A stretch of DNA of 64,000 bases from Prevotella sp. UBA7764 (GCA_002481295.1 DLDU01000042.1:241-64240); one strand, 5' to 3'. Positions 9,047-17,442 are shown, counted from the first letter of the stretch. Numbers and translations: made by a program. Notes: a model not told the origin generated them from the sequence alone.

Positions 9047-9086
9047 TTCTTGGGCAGCCAGTCTCTACTGGGTGCCCAAGAATTTT
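9047..9086 (+). terminator. Terminator of PUL1
   Basis: Near-perfect 16-nt arms (9047-9062 and 9067-9082, left arm TTCTTGGGCAGCCAGT) are followed by TTTTGTGG, 14 bp after the GH43 stop. This is a typical intrinsic terminator. Confidence 0.85.
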
Positions 9087-9129
9087 GTGGATGTGGTTTT
9101 TGGAGAGTGTACTTGAATTCTCGGTCTTA

Positions 9130-9490
9130 GAATATTTGTTGAGAATACTGACATTTTTCCGCCCAAATACAGGCGATTCTCAAAAATAAAAAGCTCATCG
9201 CCCGAATTTTGCGAATCTCAGGTGTGCTGTTGTAAACTATTGGAATACAGTATAATACAGAGATTTCTTTGTTATTGTGCAAAAATACTGCTACTCTGAA
9301 TCCGATAAAACTATATGGAAGTGGTGCCAAAGTACCTTTTTGTGTCTGTCATCTCAGCTTTTTCACATGGTCATCTCGGTTGTTTTATACGATAAAACTG
9401 CCGAGATGACAGGTACAGAAAGGCTTTTTCTTAGCTTGGCCTCACAATTTTGTGCTTTTTACCTTGATTTTCTCTTTTCCCCCTTTTACC
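9130..9490 (+). repeat. Intergenic repeat element, copy A
   Basis: No gene is visible from 9087 to 9734. Within this stretch, 9130-9490 aligns by eye with the reverse complement of 43190-43545. Shared blocks in order are: GAATATT followed by CTGACATTTTTCCGCCC; GCCC-AATTT-GCGA; CAAAGTACC; 22-bp units starting GTCATCTC; GATAAAAC; and ATTTGTGCTT followed by a C/T-rich run. The blocks keep order and approximate spacing, so the two regions are related copies rather than chance matches. Function is unknown. Confidence 0.75.
9348..9410 (+). repeat. Two 22-bp tandem units ending in a large hairpin
   Basis: Units at 9348-9369 and 9370-9391 both begin GTCATCTC. The second unit folds back on 9392-9410 (arms 9370-9388 and 9392-9410, loop ACG) with 17 of 19 positions paired. 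The same unit type occurs three times in copy B at 43262-43327. Confidence 0.8.
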
Positions 9491-9668
9491 TTTTTTCCAG
9501 ATGGTGACATCATGTTGATGATGTTTTGTAAAGTAAGTTCTTGCTATATAGAGCGTGCGTCTATGTGTGAGTGAGAACAAGTGCTCTTAGTGAGACGGTT
9601 GCCTATCCGGCGAACATCACCTTATCCGCATTGAAAACTCGTGGATTTTTTGGTGATATGGAATAATT

Positions 9669-9699
9669 TTACGAACTTTGCGTTACGGAAAGTTCGTAA
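9669..9699. promoter_or_regulatory. Perfect inverted repeat upstream of the ATPase gene
   Basis: TTACGAACTTT (9669-9679) and AAAGTTCGTAA (9689-9699) are exact reverse complements separated by 9 nt, and end 35 nt before the ATG at 9735. It could be an operator for a dimeric regulator or a leader hairpin. The ACTTTG inside the left arm resembles part of a -7 box. Confidence 0.6.
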
Positions 9700-9734
9700 C
9701 GATGTTTACGTAATCGCCGTTAATTCTAACTGTC

Positions 9735-10859
9735 ATGAAGAAGTTAAGCAACCCTTTTCTCGTCTATGGCTATGAGAGTCCGGAGTATTTCTGCGACCGC
9801 GAGGCAGAGACCACGCAACTGATCTCTGACTTGAACAATGGTTGGAATATTACGCTCTTCTCGCCCCGCCGCATGGGCAAGACCGGGCTCATCAAGAATG
9901 CTTTTTATCGACTTCAATACGAGGCGAAGGACACGGTGTGCGTCTACGTCGACATCTTTGGCACCAACGACTTATCTGACTTCGTGCAAGCGTTCGGCAC
10001 TGCCATTCTCAAAGCTCTGCTCTCCAAAGGCGAGAAGGCTTTGCGCCGTGCCATGCAGTTCTTCGCTGCATGGCGGCCTGTGGTGAGCATGGACCCGATG
10101 ACGGGCGAGCCTTCGGTGTCGGTGACACTGGAGTCGAGGGATAGCACGGTGGACCTCAAGCAGATCTTCGATCTCATGAAAGACTCCGGCAAGCAGATTT
10201 ATGTGGCTATTGACGAGTTTCAGCAGATCATGTCCTATCCGGAGAAAGGGGTGGAGGCCCTGCTGCGCTCCTACATACAGTTTTTGCACAATGCGCATTT
10301 CATCTTTTCGGGCAGCAAACGCCACTTGATGGCCGACATCTTCCTTTCGCCTAACCGACCCTTCTTCCAAAGCACGCGTCTGATGGAACTGCAAGCTATT
10401 GATGAGGCTCCTTATTACACGTTTGCGAGTCGCTTCTTCCGGAAGCAAGGGCATCAGCTCGATAAGGATGTCTTTCACTATTTCTACAACATGCTGGAGG
10501 GGCACACGTGGTACGTGCAGAGTGTGCTCAAGCAACTCTATGCCGACGATGAGGATGTCGTGACCGAACACCAGGCTGATGAGGCCATCAGACAACTGGT
10601 GCAGGACAACAATGCCTATTACGAGACGATCTTTTCGTTGCTGCCCGAGAAACAGCAAAAACTGCTCGACGCCATTGCCCATGAGGGACATGTCTCAGCG
10701 CCGAACAGCGGACAGTTCATCGCTCGCTACCGGTTGACAAGTGCCAGCAGCGTGAGCAGTTCACTGAAGAGTCTGACCGATAAGGAACTGGTGTATAAGT
10801 CTCCTGCCGGCTACCAAGTCTATGACCGCTTCTTTGGGTTGTGGCTGTCCCGGCGATGA
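9735..10859 (+). CDS. AAA-type ATPase of the archaeal-ATPase (STAND-like) group
   Basis: A 374-residue cytoplasmic ATPase of unknown role. Walker A is in SPRRMGKTGLI (Gly48-Lys49-Thr50), Walker B in IYVAIDEFQQI (Asp160-Glu161), and a sensor-like FIFSGSKRHLM lies at about 194-204. The C-terminal 90 residues look like a winged helix (SASSVSSSLKSLTDKELV). This matches the PF01637-type ATP-binding proteins that are common and multicopy in Bacteroidetes and archaea, whose functions are mostly unknown. It is preceded by a perfect inverted repeat and stands alone before a second, unrelated ATPase gene. Confidence 0.8.
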   Translation: MKKLSNPFLVYGYESPEYFCDREAETTQLISDLNNGWNITLFSPRRMGKTGLIKNAFYRLQYEAKDTVCVYVDIFGTNDLSDFVQAFGTAILKALLSKGEKALRRAMQFFAAWRPVVSMDPMTGEPSVSVTLESRDSTVDLKQIFDLMKDSGKQIYVAIDEFQQIMSYPEKGVEALLRSYIQFLHNAHFIFSGSKRHLMADIFLSPNRPFFQSTRLMELQAIDEAPYYTFASRFFRKQGHQLDKDVFHYFYNMLEGHTWYVQSVLKQLYADDEDVVTEHQADEAIRQLVQDNNAYYETIFSLLPEKQQKLLDAIAHEGHVSAPNSGQFIARYRLTSASSVSSSLKSLTDKELVYKSPAGYQVYDRFFGLWLSRR

Positions 10860-10895
10860 GCAGGGAGACTACTGGTCCTTTTTCAGGCTTATTCC

Positions 10896-10926
10896 TTTGT
10901 GTTTTGCGAAATATTTCCTATATTTG
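10896..10926 (+). promoter_or_regulatory. Promoter of the AAA/PD-(D/E)XK gene
   Basis: TTTG at 10896-10899 and TATATTTG at 10919-10926 are separated by 19 nt, a full Bacteroidetes promoter about 25 nt before the ATG at 10952. Confidence 0.75.
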
Positions 10927-10951
10927 CAATCGGTAATAACAGCAGTAGAAG

Positions 10952-12571
10952 ATGAACTATCCAATAGGCATACAAGACTTCGCAAAGTTACGTGAGAACG
11001 ATTTTGTCTATGTCGACAAGACGGACATGGTGTTCGATATAACTAAGAATGATGGCGTCTATTTCCTCAGTCGCCCCAGACGCTTTGGCAAGTCGCTGTT
11101 GGTGTCTACTATCAAATACTATTTTGAGGGTCGCCATGATCTGTTCAAGGGCTTGAAGATAGAGAGCTTAGAGACGAAATGGGAGACTTATCCCGTCTTC
11201 GAGATCGACTTCAATGGTTCCAACTACACTGAGGCGGATGCACTGGAGCAGACGCTCAATGGCTATTTGATCAAGTGGGAACAGCAATATGGCGTGAAGC
11301 CAGCTACTGACCAGCCTGGCCGGCGCCTGGCCGACGTGCTGCATCAAGCTCATGTACAGACGGGTAAGACCTGCGTGGTGCTCGTTGACGAATATGACAA
11401 ACCCATGCTTGACGCGATGGACACGGGATTGAAAACCCGTGTCGGTGACAACGAGATGCTCATTGAAGATCACAACCGTGAGACGCTCAAGGCATTCTAT
11501 TCCGTCTTCAAGCTTGCCGACGCCGACCTGCGCTTCGTGCTCCTCACGGGCGTCACCAAGTTTGCGCAGGTGAGTGTGTTCTCGGGATTCAACAATGCAA
11601 GAGATATAAGCATGAATCCTCGTTTTGATGCTATCTGTGGTATCAGTAGGGAAGAGTTGAACAATGTCTTTGCATCTTCTATAGAGGAATTGGCCAACAC
11701 AAACATGCTTTCTGTTGAAGAAGCTAAGTCTCAACTGCAACAGCGATACGACGGGTATCACTTCAGTAATGGAATGACTGACATCTACAATCCCTTCTCG
11801 CTATTGAATGCCTTTGCAGATGACAATATTAGGGACTACTGGTTCGCTTCCGGCACGCCGAGCTATCTGATGCGGTTGCTCGCCCACAGTAATGAGGACA
11901 TCCAGGGTATCATTGCCCGCAGTTATGAGGCTCAAGAATTTGTGGATTATCGCGCTACGGTGGAGGCGCCCGTGCCGATGATCTATCAGAGTGGTTATCT
12001 CACCATCAAGGGTTATAATCGTGAGGACGAGGAGTACAAGCTCGACTTTCCCAACCACGAGGTTGCTTCGGGCTTTCTTGCCATCCTTGCCTCGGGCTAT
12101 TTCCATACGCCCACAGAACCTAACAGCTGGGCCAACAAACTGAAGAAAGCCTTGCACCATGGCAAGCCGGAGGACTTCCGCGATCTGCTGAACGACTTCT
12201 TGGCGAGCATTCCTTATTCTGTGCGCGAGAGTAACGGTGAGAAGAGTCATGAGCGGCAGTTCCAGTACACAGTATATCTGATCATGCGTCTGATCGGCAG
12301 TTGCCGTAATACGGTTTACCATGAGAAGGCAACGTCGAAGGGCCGTGCCGACTGCGTGATAGAGACACCGCGCTATGTCTATATCTTTGAGTACAAGCTC
12401 GACCGTCCTGCCGCTGAGGCTATGACACAGATCGGTGATCGCGGATATGCAGATCCCTACGTCCACGATGGTCGTCCGGTCTATGCCATCGCCTGCTCAT
12501 TCTCGTCAGAGACTGGAACCATCAGCGACTGGATGGTGAAGCAGATGGTTGGGGCGACGAGGGTGGAATGA
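10952..12571 (+). CDS. AAA-ATPase-like protein with C-terminal PD-(D/E)XK nuclease-like domain
   Basis: A 539-residue cytoplasmic protein of the AAA-ATPase_like plus PDDEXK_9 architecture. The N-terminus carries the family signature PIGIQDFAKLRENDFVYVDKT; Walker A is at about 41-48 (RPRRFGKS) and Walker B at 143-148 (VLVDEYDKPM). The C-terminal domain has the nuclease-fold core: Asp467 in GRADCVIE and Glu480-x-Lys482 in IFEYKLD, with a following Gln in AMTQIGD. These proteins are strongly amplified in Bacteroidetes; no biochemical role is established that I can name. It has its own promoter and is followed by a hairpin shared with the convergent peptidase gene. Confidence 0.88.
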   Translation: MNYPIGIQDFAKLRENDFVYVDKTDMVFDITKNDGVYFLSRPRRFGKSLLVSTIKYYFEGRHDLFKGLKIESLETKWETYPVFEIDFNGSNYTEADALEQTLNGYLIKWEQQYGVKPATDQPGRRLADVLHQAHVQTGKTCVVLVDEYDKPMLDAMDTGLKTRVGDNEMLIEDHNRETLKAFYSVFKLADADLRFVLLTGVTKFAQVSVFSGFNNARDISMNPRFDAICGISREELNNVFASSIEELANTNMLSVEEAKSQLQQRYDGYHFSNGMTDIYNPFSLLNAFADDNIRDYWFASGTPSYLMRLLAHSNEDIQGIIARSYEAQEFVDYRATVEAPVPMIYQSGYLTIKGYNREDEEYKLDFPNHEVASGFLAILASGYFHTPTEPNSWANKLKKALHHGKPEDFRDLLNDFLASIPYSVRESNGEKSHERQFQYTVYLIMRLIGSCRNTVYHEKATSKGRADCVIETPRYVYIFEYKLDRPAAEAMTQIGDRGYADPYVHDGRPVYAIACSFSSETGTISDWMVKQMVGATRVE

Positions 12572-12668
12572 CTCAGCTGTCTGCATAAGAGATCTACATA
12601 AATAAGGTGTAGTAGTCAGACGGAAAGCTTCAATGTATCCTAAGTAAATGCCCACGCGCCAAACGCGC

Positions 12669-12703
12669 AAGCCCCCATTGGACTGATTGTCCAATGGGGG
12701 CTT
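12669..12703. terminator. Inverted repeat between convergent genes
   Basis: Perfect 15-bp arms AAGCCCCCATTGGAC (12669-12683) and its reverse complement (12689-12703) with a 5-nt loop lie between the convergent genes ending at 12571 and 12774. No U-tract follows on either strand, so a bidirectional terminator is likely but not textbook. The rest of 12572-12773 holds nothing recognisable. Confidence 0.65.
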
Positions 12704-12773
12704 GCTATTGATAGGTGACTGACAAGCCGCCATCATGAGGTGATGGCTTGGAGCAGTTGATGGTTGATATGCT

Positions 12774-15596
12774 TTACTCTTTCGGCAGCATGATGACGCT
12801 CACCTTGTTGGCACCGGCGAGGAACTGCTTGACGAACGCAGAGATAGAGGCAGGTGTCTGAGCCTCTACCGTCTTCTTGTAGTCGGTGTAGTTGTCCTGA
12901 TGGAACTTATAGTCGTTGTAGACGATGCCACCCCAGAAGCCATTGGTCTTGGCGTTGGTGTCGAACTGCTTGATCATGAGTTTCTGTACCTTTGAGAGCA
13001 TCTCGGCATCGCATTTCTCGGCGAGATCCTTCACAGCCTGATCCATGATCTTCAGAGCGATCTCTTTCTTCTCTGGCTTCATCGGGCAGTAGCCCAGGAG
13101 CTGTGCGATATGGTAGCCGTCGTCGGCAAGAACCTGTGCACCCTGAGCGCCACAGCTGTAGGCAGCGCTGGCTTCCTCGCGGATCTGCTTGAGATAGACC
13201 ATAGAGAGAATCTGTCCGGCGATGTCCATCTTCACGGAGTTGTCGAGTGAGTAGGGCAGCTTCTTGTTCATCCAGAACATGTAAGCAGTAGACTTCGGTG
13301 TCTCCATCTTGCGGTAGAACGTGTTGTTGACAGTCTTGTCGGTCACATCGCTCACGCGCTTGCTGCCTGGGTTCTTAGCCTTGGTAGCAGGCAGGGCACC
13401 GAGATACTGGCAGATGAGCGGCCGGATGGTAGCCTCGTCGAAGTTACCGGTGATGAAGAATGTCCAGCCGTTGGCATTGGCTGTGCGCTCCTTAGCCATT
13501 TGCAGGATACGGTCGTAGTTGATGTCCTTCACGTCCTTGAGCAGCATAGGAGCCTGGCGCCAGTCGTGGTTGTAGAGCGTAGCGGTGACAGAGTCGCTGA
13601 GTGCTGTCTGCGGGTCGAGCTCGCGGTTCTTCAGTCCTACATTGTATTGCTGGATGAGGTTGCCGTAGGAGTCGGGATCTTTTTTGATGTTGGTGAAATA
13701 GAGATAAGCCATCTGCAACATGGTCTCCACATCCTTCGGTGTAGAGCTGCCGATGATGTTCATGTGGCGGTCGCTCATGGTCAGGTCAGCATTGGCGATC
13801 TTGCCGGCGAGAGCCTTGCTCAGCTCCGTGTTGGAGAAGTCGCCTAAGCCACTGGCACCGATGACCTCGTCGAAGGCCTGCAGGTTGGCAAAGTCGTTCT
13901 TGCCGTAGACAGAAGCACCTTGTCCACCCTGTCCGCTAAGGGTGACCTGATCCTTCTTGAAGTCAACCTTCTTCAGCACCACGGTGACACCGTTGGAGAG
14001 TGTGAGCACCTTGTAGTCGAACTTCTTGCTTGCGGCTTCCTTCTTGATCTTGCCAGCCTTAGGCTTAGTCTTGATGATCGGCTCGTTTTTCACATTGTCG
14101 ACGTAAGCTTCAATCTTGGCGGTGCGTGCCTGATGCACAGCGTCGAGGAGCTGCTCGGCCGTAGGATAGACGGCACTGTCTTTCTCGTTGTTGAAGTTGA
14201 TGATGACGAGGTTGGTGTCGCTCTTGCAGATCAGCTCAGGGAGCACCTGGTTGATGGCCTCCAAGGGGATGGCGGGCACGAGCTGCTTCATCATCGTGTA
14301 GGTGTAGTCGATGCTGGGCATAGGCTCGTTGTTGAGGAAGTAGCCCAGGCAAGCCTGATAGAAAGATGAGTTGGGGCACTTGTCCTTGTTGGAGTACATC
14401 ATGTCGAGACTGCTGAGGACGTTGCTCTTGTAGCGCTCGTACTCAGTCGGAGTGAAGCCAAACTCAGCTGCCTGGCGCACGACGAGGTAAGCAGCCTTGA
14501 GAGCATCGGCGGTCTTGCTCATATCTTTTGGCGATGCGCTGATGTCGAAAGCATCCTTGGTCTTGGCAAAGATGTATTTGCCGTCGCTGGCTTCAGCACT
14601 GACGAAGGGACAGTCAGCTTTCTGAGCGGCCTCGGTGAAGCGCTGGGCCAGCATGCCGGTGACGGCCTGCTTGGCGTAGTTTTGGATCAGATAGGACAGC
14701 GTCTGCTTCAGGCTGTCGGGATAGACATCGTGCTTCATCATCAGGTCGACAGAAGACGTAGGATACTCTTTGTCCTTGTCGATGATGACGATAGGCTCGG
14801 CGTTGTCGGGCACGGGCTCGTCGACCAGCTTGGCTTCGTTGGCGGGGTTTTTGATGTCGCCGAAGAGTTTCTTGATTTGAGCTTCAGTGTGGTTGACATC
14901 TACGTCACCGACGATGATGAGTCCCTGATGATCGGGGTGATACCATTTGTGATAGTAGTCGACCAGCTCTTTGCGCTTGAAGTTGTCGACGACAGACATC
15001 AGGCCGATAGGGTAGCGCACACCATATTTCGATCCGGGATAGAGCTTGGGCAGGTTGCGCTCAAACATACGGCTGGAAGGAGAAGTGCGCATACGCCACT
15101 CCTCATGGATGACGCCACGTTCCTTGTCGATCTCGCTCTGCTCGAGTGACAGGCCGCACGACCAGTCGCGCAGGATGAGCAGGCAGGAGTCGAGGGTGCC
15201 CTGATGCTGTGTGGGCACGTTATCGATATTGTACACCGTCTGGTCAATGCTGGTATAGGCGTTGAGGTCAGCACCAAATTCGATGCCGTGAGCGCGGCAC
15301 CACTCAATGAGGTCGTTGCCCTTGAAGTGGTCACTGCCGTTGAAAGCCATGTGCTCAAGGAAGTGTGCAAGGCCACGCTGGTCTTCATTCTCCTCCAAGG
15401 AGCCTACTTTCTGTGCGATGTAGAAGTTGGCGCGGTGCTCAGGCCAGTTGTTGTGGCGGATGTAGTAAGTCAATCCATTGCTGAGCTTGCCGATCCTTAC
15501 AGCTGTGTCCACGGGTACAGTCATGTCGGGCATCTGGGCCCAAGCCTGTGCGCCGACGAAGAGCAGCAAGGTGGCAATAACGTTTCTTAATTTCAT
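12774..15596 (-). CDS. Secreted M16-family (pitrilysin-type) zinc metallopeptidase
   Basis: A 940-residue periplasmic or outer-membrane-facing peptidase. The signal peptide ends AWA with Gln21 next. The inverted zinc motif HFLEH is at 78-82, and a Glu-rich DKERGVIHEEW segment at about 157-167 supplies the third ligand. The chain holds two M16 halves; the second half lacks an HxxEH motif, as in other full-length members where it forms the non-catalytic lid (about 520-940). A K/A-rich linker lies near residues 500-520. It probably degrades oligopeptides, consistent with the peptide-based metabolism of Prevotella-type bacteria. A promoter box is at 15629-15636. Confidence 0.92.
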   Translation of the reverse strand: MKLRNVIATLLLFVGAQAWAQMPDMTVPVDTAVRIGKLSNGLTYYIRHNNWPEHRANFYIAQKVGSLEENEDQRGLAHFLEHMAFNGSDHFKGNDLIEWCRAHGIEFGADLNAYTSIDQTVYNIDNVPTQHQGTLDSCLLILRDWSCGLSLEQSEIDKERGVIHEEWRMRTSPSSRMFERNLPKLYPGSKYGVRYPIGLMSVVDNFKRKELVDYYHKWYHPDHQGLIIVGDVDVNHTEAQIKKLFGDIKNPANEAKLVDEPVPDNAEPIVIIDKDKEYPTSSVDLMMKHDVYPDSLKQTLSYLIQNYAKQAVTGMLAQRFTEAAQKADCPFVSAEASDGKYIFAKTKDAFDISASPKDMSKTADALKAAYLVVRQAAEFGFTPTEYERYKSNVLSSLDMMYSNKDKCPNSSFYQACLGYFLNNEPMPSIDYTYTMMKQLVPAIPLEAINQVLPELICKSDTNLVIINFNNEKDSAVYPTAEQLLDAVHQARTAKIEAYVDNVKNEPIIKTKPKAGKIKKEAASKKFDYKVLTLSNGVTVVLKKVDFKKDQVTLSGQGGQGASVYGKNDFANLQAFDEVIGASGLGDFSNTELSKALAGKIANADLTMSDRHMNIIGSSTPKDVETMLQMAYLYFTNIKKDPDSYGNLIQQYNVGLKNRELDPQTALSDSVTATLYNHDWRQAPMLLKDVKDINYDRILQMAKERTANANGWTFFITGNFDEATIRPLICQYLGALPATKAKNPGSKRVSDVTDKTVNNTFYRKMETPKSTAYMFWMNKKLPYSLDNSVKMDIAGQILSMVYLKQIREEASAAYSCGAQGAQVLADDGYHIAQLLGYCPMKPEKKEIALKIMDQAVKDLAEKCDAEMLSKVQKLMIKQFDTNAKTNGFWGGIVYNDYKFHQDNYTDYKKTVEAQTPASISAFVKQFLAGANKVSVIMLPKE

Positions 15597-15628
15597 AAAT
15601 AAATACTGTTAAGACAATAATAATAATG

Positions 15629-15636
15629 CAAAGATA
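15629..15636 (-). promoter_or_regulatory. -7 box for the M16 peptidase gene
   Basis: The minus strand reads TATCTTTG, with a TTG-type -33 element about 20 nt upstream (near 15657-15659) and about 32 nt of leader before the ATG at 15596. Confidence 0.65.
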
Positions 15637-15767
15637 GTGTGTTTTATGATGAACAGCAAGAAAAGTGCAATGATGTCATAGCATTTTAATGTTTTTTATT
15701 ATGAGCGGAGCCATTTGTGTTACCGTCTTTTCCAAATAGAAAAGACGAAGAAATAAACAGTAAAACA

Positions 15768-15799
15768 TTTGGCTGAGAGGCACAAAAGAACTACTTTTG
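15768..15799 (+). promoter_or_regulatory. Promoter of the Fur-family gene, giving a near-leaderless mRNA
   Basis: TTTG (15768-15771), a 20-nt spacer and TACTTTTG (15792-15799) form a full consensus promoter. The -7 box ends only 5 nt before the ATG at 15805, so the transcript should begin at or within a few bases of the start codon. Confidence 0.8.
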
Positions 15800-15804
15800 C
15801 AGTT

Positions 15805-16236
15805 ATGGATGAAAATACATGTATTCAGCTCTTGGAAGCCCACGGCATCAAGCCGACGAGCAACCGCATCCTTGTCGTGCGCGCCTTGGCTACCGAAGAC
15901 GCCCCCTCGTCGATCAGTGACTTGGAGCGGGGGCTGCTCTCGGTGGACAAGAGCAGCATCTTCCGCTGCCTGATGCTGTTTCGAGAGCATCATCTGGTTC
16001 ACTCGATGGAAGATGGAGACGGACAGGTGAAGTATGAGCTTTGTCATCGTCACGGCGACAGCGATGATGATCTGCACGTCCATTTCTATTGCAGGCAGTG
16101 CCATCGTATCTTCTGCATGGAAGACACGCCGGTGCCTCAGGTCGCCATTCCGGAAGGCTTTCAGATGGAGAGCATCAACTATATGATCAAGGGACTCTGT
16201 CCCGAGTGCGCACGTAAGAGAGGACAGCGCCTATGA
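15805..16236 (+). CDS. Fur-family metal-responsive transcriptional regulator
   Basis: A 143-residue winged-helix repressor-type protein. The N-terminal half has the Fur layout (LLEAHGIKPTSNRILVVRAL, then VDKSSIFRCLMLFREHHLVHSM) and the C-terminal half has metal-site residues: an HVHFYCRQCHRIFC segment (about 90-102) and a final CPEC, which together give the two CxxC pairs of a structural zinc site. Whether it senses iron, zinc or peroxide cannot be told. An in-frame ATG at 15769 lies upstream of the promoter box and is rejected. The stop overlaps the mutY start by 4 bp. Confidence 0.85.
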   Translation: MDENTCIQLLEAHGIKPTSNRILVVRALATEDAPSSISDLERGLLSVDKSSIFRCLMLFREHHLVHSMEDGDGQVKYELCHRHGDSDDDLHVHFYCRQCHRIFCMEDTPVPQVAIPEGFQMESINYMIKGLCPECARKRGQRL

Positions 16237-17273
16237 GTCCTGCTGCTTTCTGTGCCACACTGTTGAGATGGTACGAGGCCAATGGCCGAGACCTGCCGTG
16301 GCGCCATACCCGTGATCCTTATGCTATCTGGCTCAGCGAAGTCATCCTGCAGCAGACACGCATCAGTCAGGGCACCGCCTATTGGCTGCGTTTCATGCAA
16401 GCCTGGCCTACTGTTGAGGCGCTTGCCACGGCCACAGAGGATGAAGTGCTGAAGATGTGGCAAGGCTTAGGATACTATTCGCGTGCGCGTAATCTTCACA
16501 CCGCAGCGCGGCAAATCGTCGCTTTGGGGCAGTTTCCTCGTACTTTAGAGGAGATCCGACGGCTCAAAGGCGTGGGCGACTACACGGCTGCCGCCATTGC
16601 TTCATTGGCTTTTGGCGTCACAGCCGCTGCTGTCGACGGCAATGTCTATCGTGTGCTCTCCCGTCTCTATGCCATCGACACACCCATCAACACCACGGAG
16701 GGCAAGCATCTCTTCACCCGTTTGGCCGATGAACTGATCCATGCCGCACCGCTGACCGCACTGTCGCCTCAAGGGGATGAAGCCTGTGGCGCCAGCCTCT
16801 TCAACCAGGCAATGATGGACTTCGGAGCCACGCAGTGCATGCCACAGTCGCCGTCGTGTCTGCTCTGTCCCTTTGTGGAAGACTGTGAAGCGCACAGGCG
16901 GGGGCTTGCCGAACAACTGCCCGTGAAGCTGAAGAAGACAAAGATCACCACCCGACACCTTATTTATATATATGTCCGCTGTCAAGGCTACACTTCCATC
17001 CACCGTCGTGGCTCCGGTGATATTTGGCAGGGACTGTGGGAGCCGCCACTCTTCGAGGACGCTCCTCTGCCTCAATGGTCGGGTCATCTCAAGCAGTTGG
17101 CTACGGGTGTGAAGCATGTTCTCACCCATCGCATCCTTTTAGCCGACTTCTATCTTCTCGATACCGACCAGCGTCCGCCGGTGCCCGATGACTATATCTG
17201 GGTGCCGGAATCCTGCCTCAGCGATTATGCTGTGCCGCGACTGGTGGAGAAACTGGTGGAAATTTATCTTTAA
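16233..17273 (+). CDS. mutY: A/G-specific adenine DNA glycosylase
   Basis: A 346-residue base-excision repair enzyme that removes adenine mispaired with 8-oxoguanine. The catalytic Glu36 lies in LSEVILQQTR, the helix-hairpin-helix in RLKGVGDYTAAAIAS, and the catalytic Asp135 in VDGNVYRVLSR. The four iron-sulfur cysteines are Cys202, Cys209, Cys212 and Cys218 with the diagnostic 6-2-5 spacing. The C-terminal NUDIX-like domain (from about 240, including GDIWQGLWEPPLFE) recognises 8-oxoG. It overlaps the fur-like gene by 4 bp (ATGA), indicating translational coupling of metal-responsive control and oxidative DNA repair. Confidence 0.96.
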   Translation: MSPAAFCATLLRWYEANGRDLPWRHTRDPYAIWLSEVILQQTRISQGTAYWLRFMQAWPTVEALATATEDEVLKMWQGLGYYSRARNLHTAARQIVALGQFPRTLEEIRRLKGVGDYTAAAIASLAFGVTAAAVDGNVYRVLSRLYAIDTPINTTEGKHLFTRLADELIHAAPLTALSPQGDEACGASLFNQAMMDFGATQCMPQSPSCLLCPFVEDCEAHRRGLAEQLPVKLKKTKITTRHLIYIYVRCQGYTSIHRRGSGDIWQGLWEPPLFEDAPLPQWSGHLKQLATGVKHVLTHRILLADFYLLDTDQRPPVPDDYIWVPESCLSDYAVPRLVEKLVEIYL

Positions 17274-17286
17274 GCTGCCTGCTTAT

Positions 17287-17334
17287 AAAATCGTCTAAAA
17301 GACTCTTCTTTAGTGCTTTTAGACGATTTTTCTA
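17287..17334 (+). terminator. Terminator after mutY
   Basis: Perfect 15-bp arms (AAAATCGTCTAAAAG at 17287-17301, reverse complement at 17316-17330) followed by TTCT. It lies 13 bp after the mutY stop. Confidence 0.88.
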
Positions 17335-17400
17335 TGTTCTTGGACGATATTTCCGAGCCTTTTATGCTTTTTTACTTTACTTTGCAAGTGGAAACAGAAC

Positions 17401-17442
17401 AATGATGAATGTTGAATATTGAATGATGAATGTTGAGCATGT
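17401..17442. repeat. Heptamer repeats (AATGATG/AATGTTG type)
   Basis: Consecutive 7-mers AATGATG, AATGTTG, AATATTG, AATGATG, AATGTTG form two 21-bp blocks. They are the reverse-complement style of the heptamers at 612-720. Confidence 0.7.

Noticed and set aside
9735..12571. A transposon or prophage carrying the two ATPase genes
   Set aside because: No transposase, integrase, terminal inverted repeats or target-site duplication can be seen.
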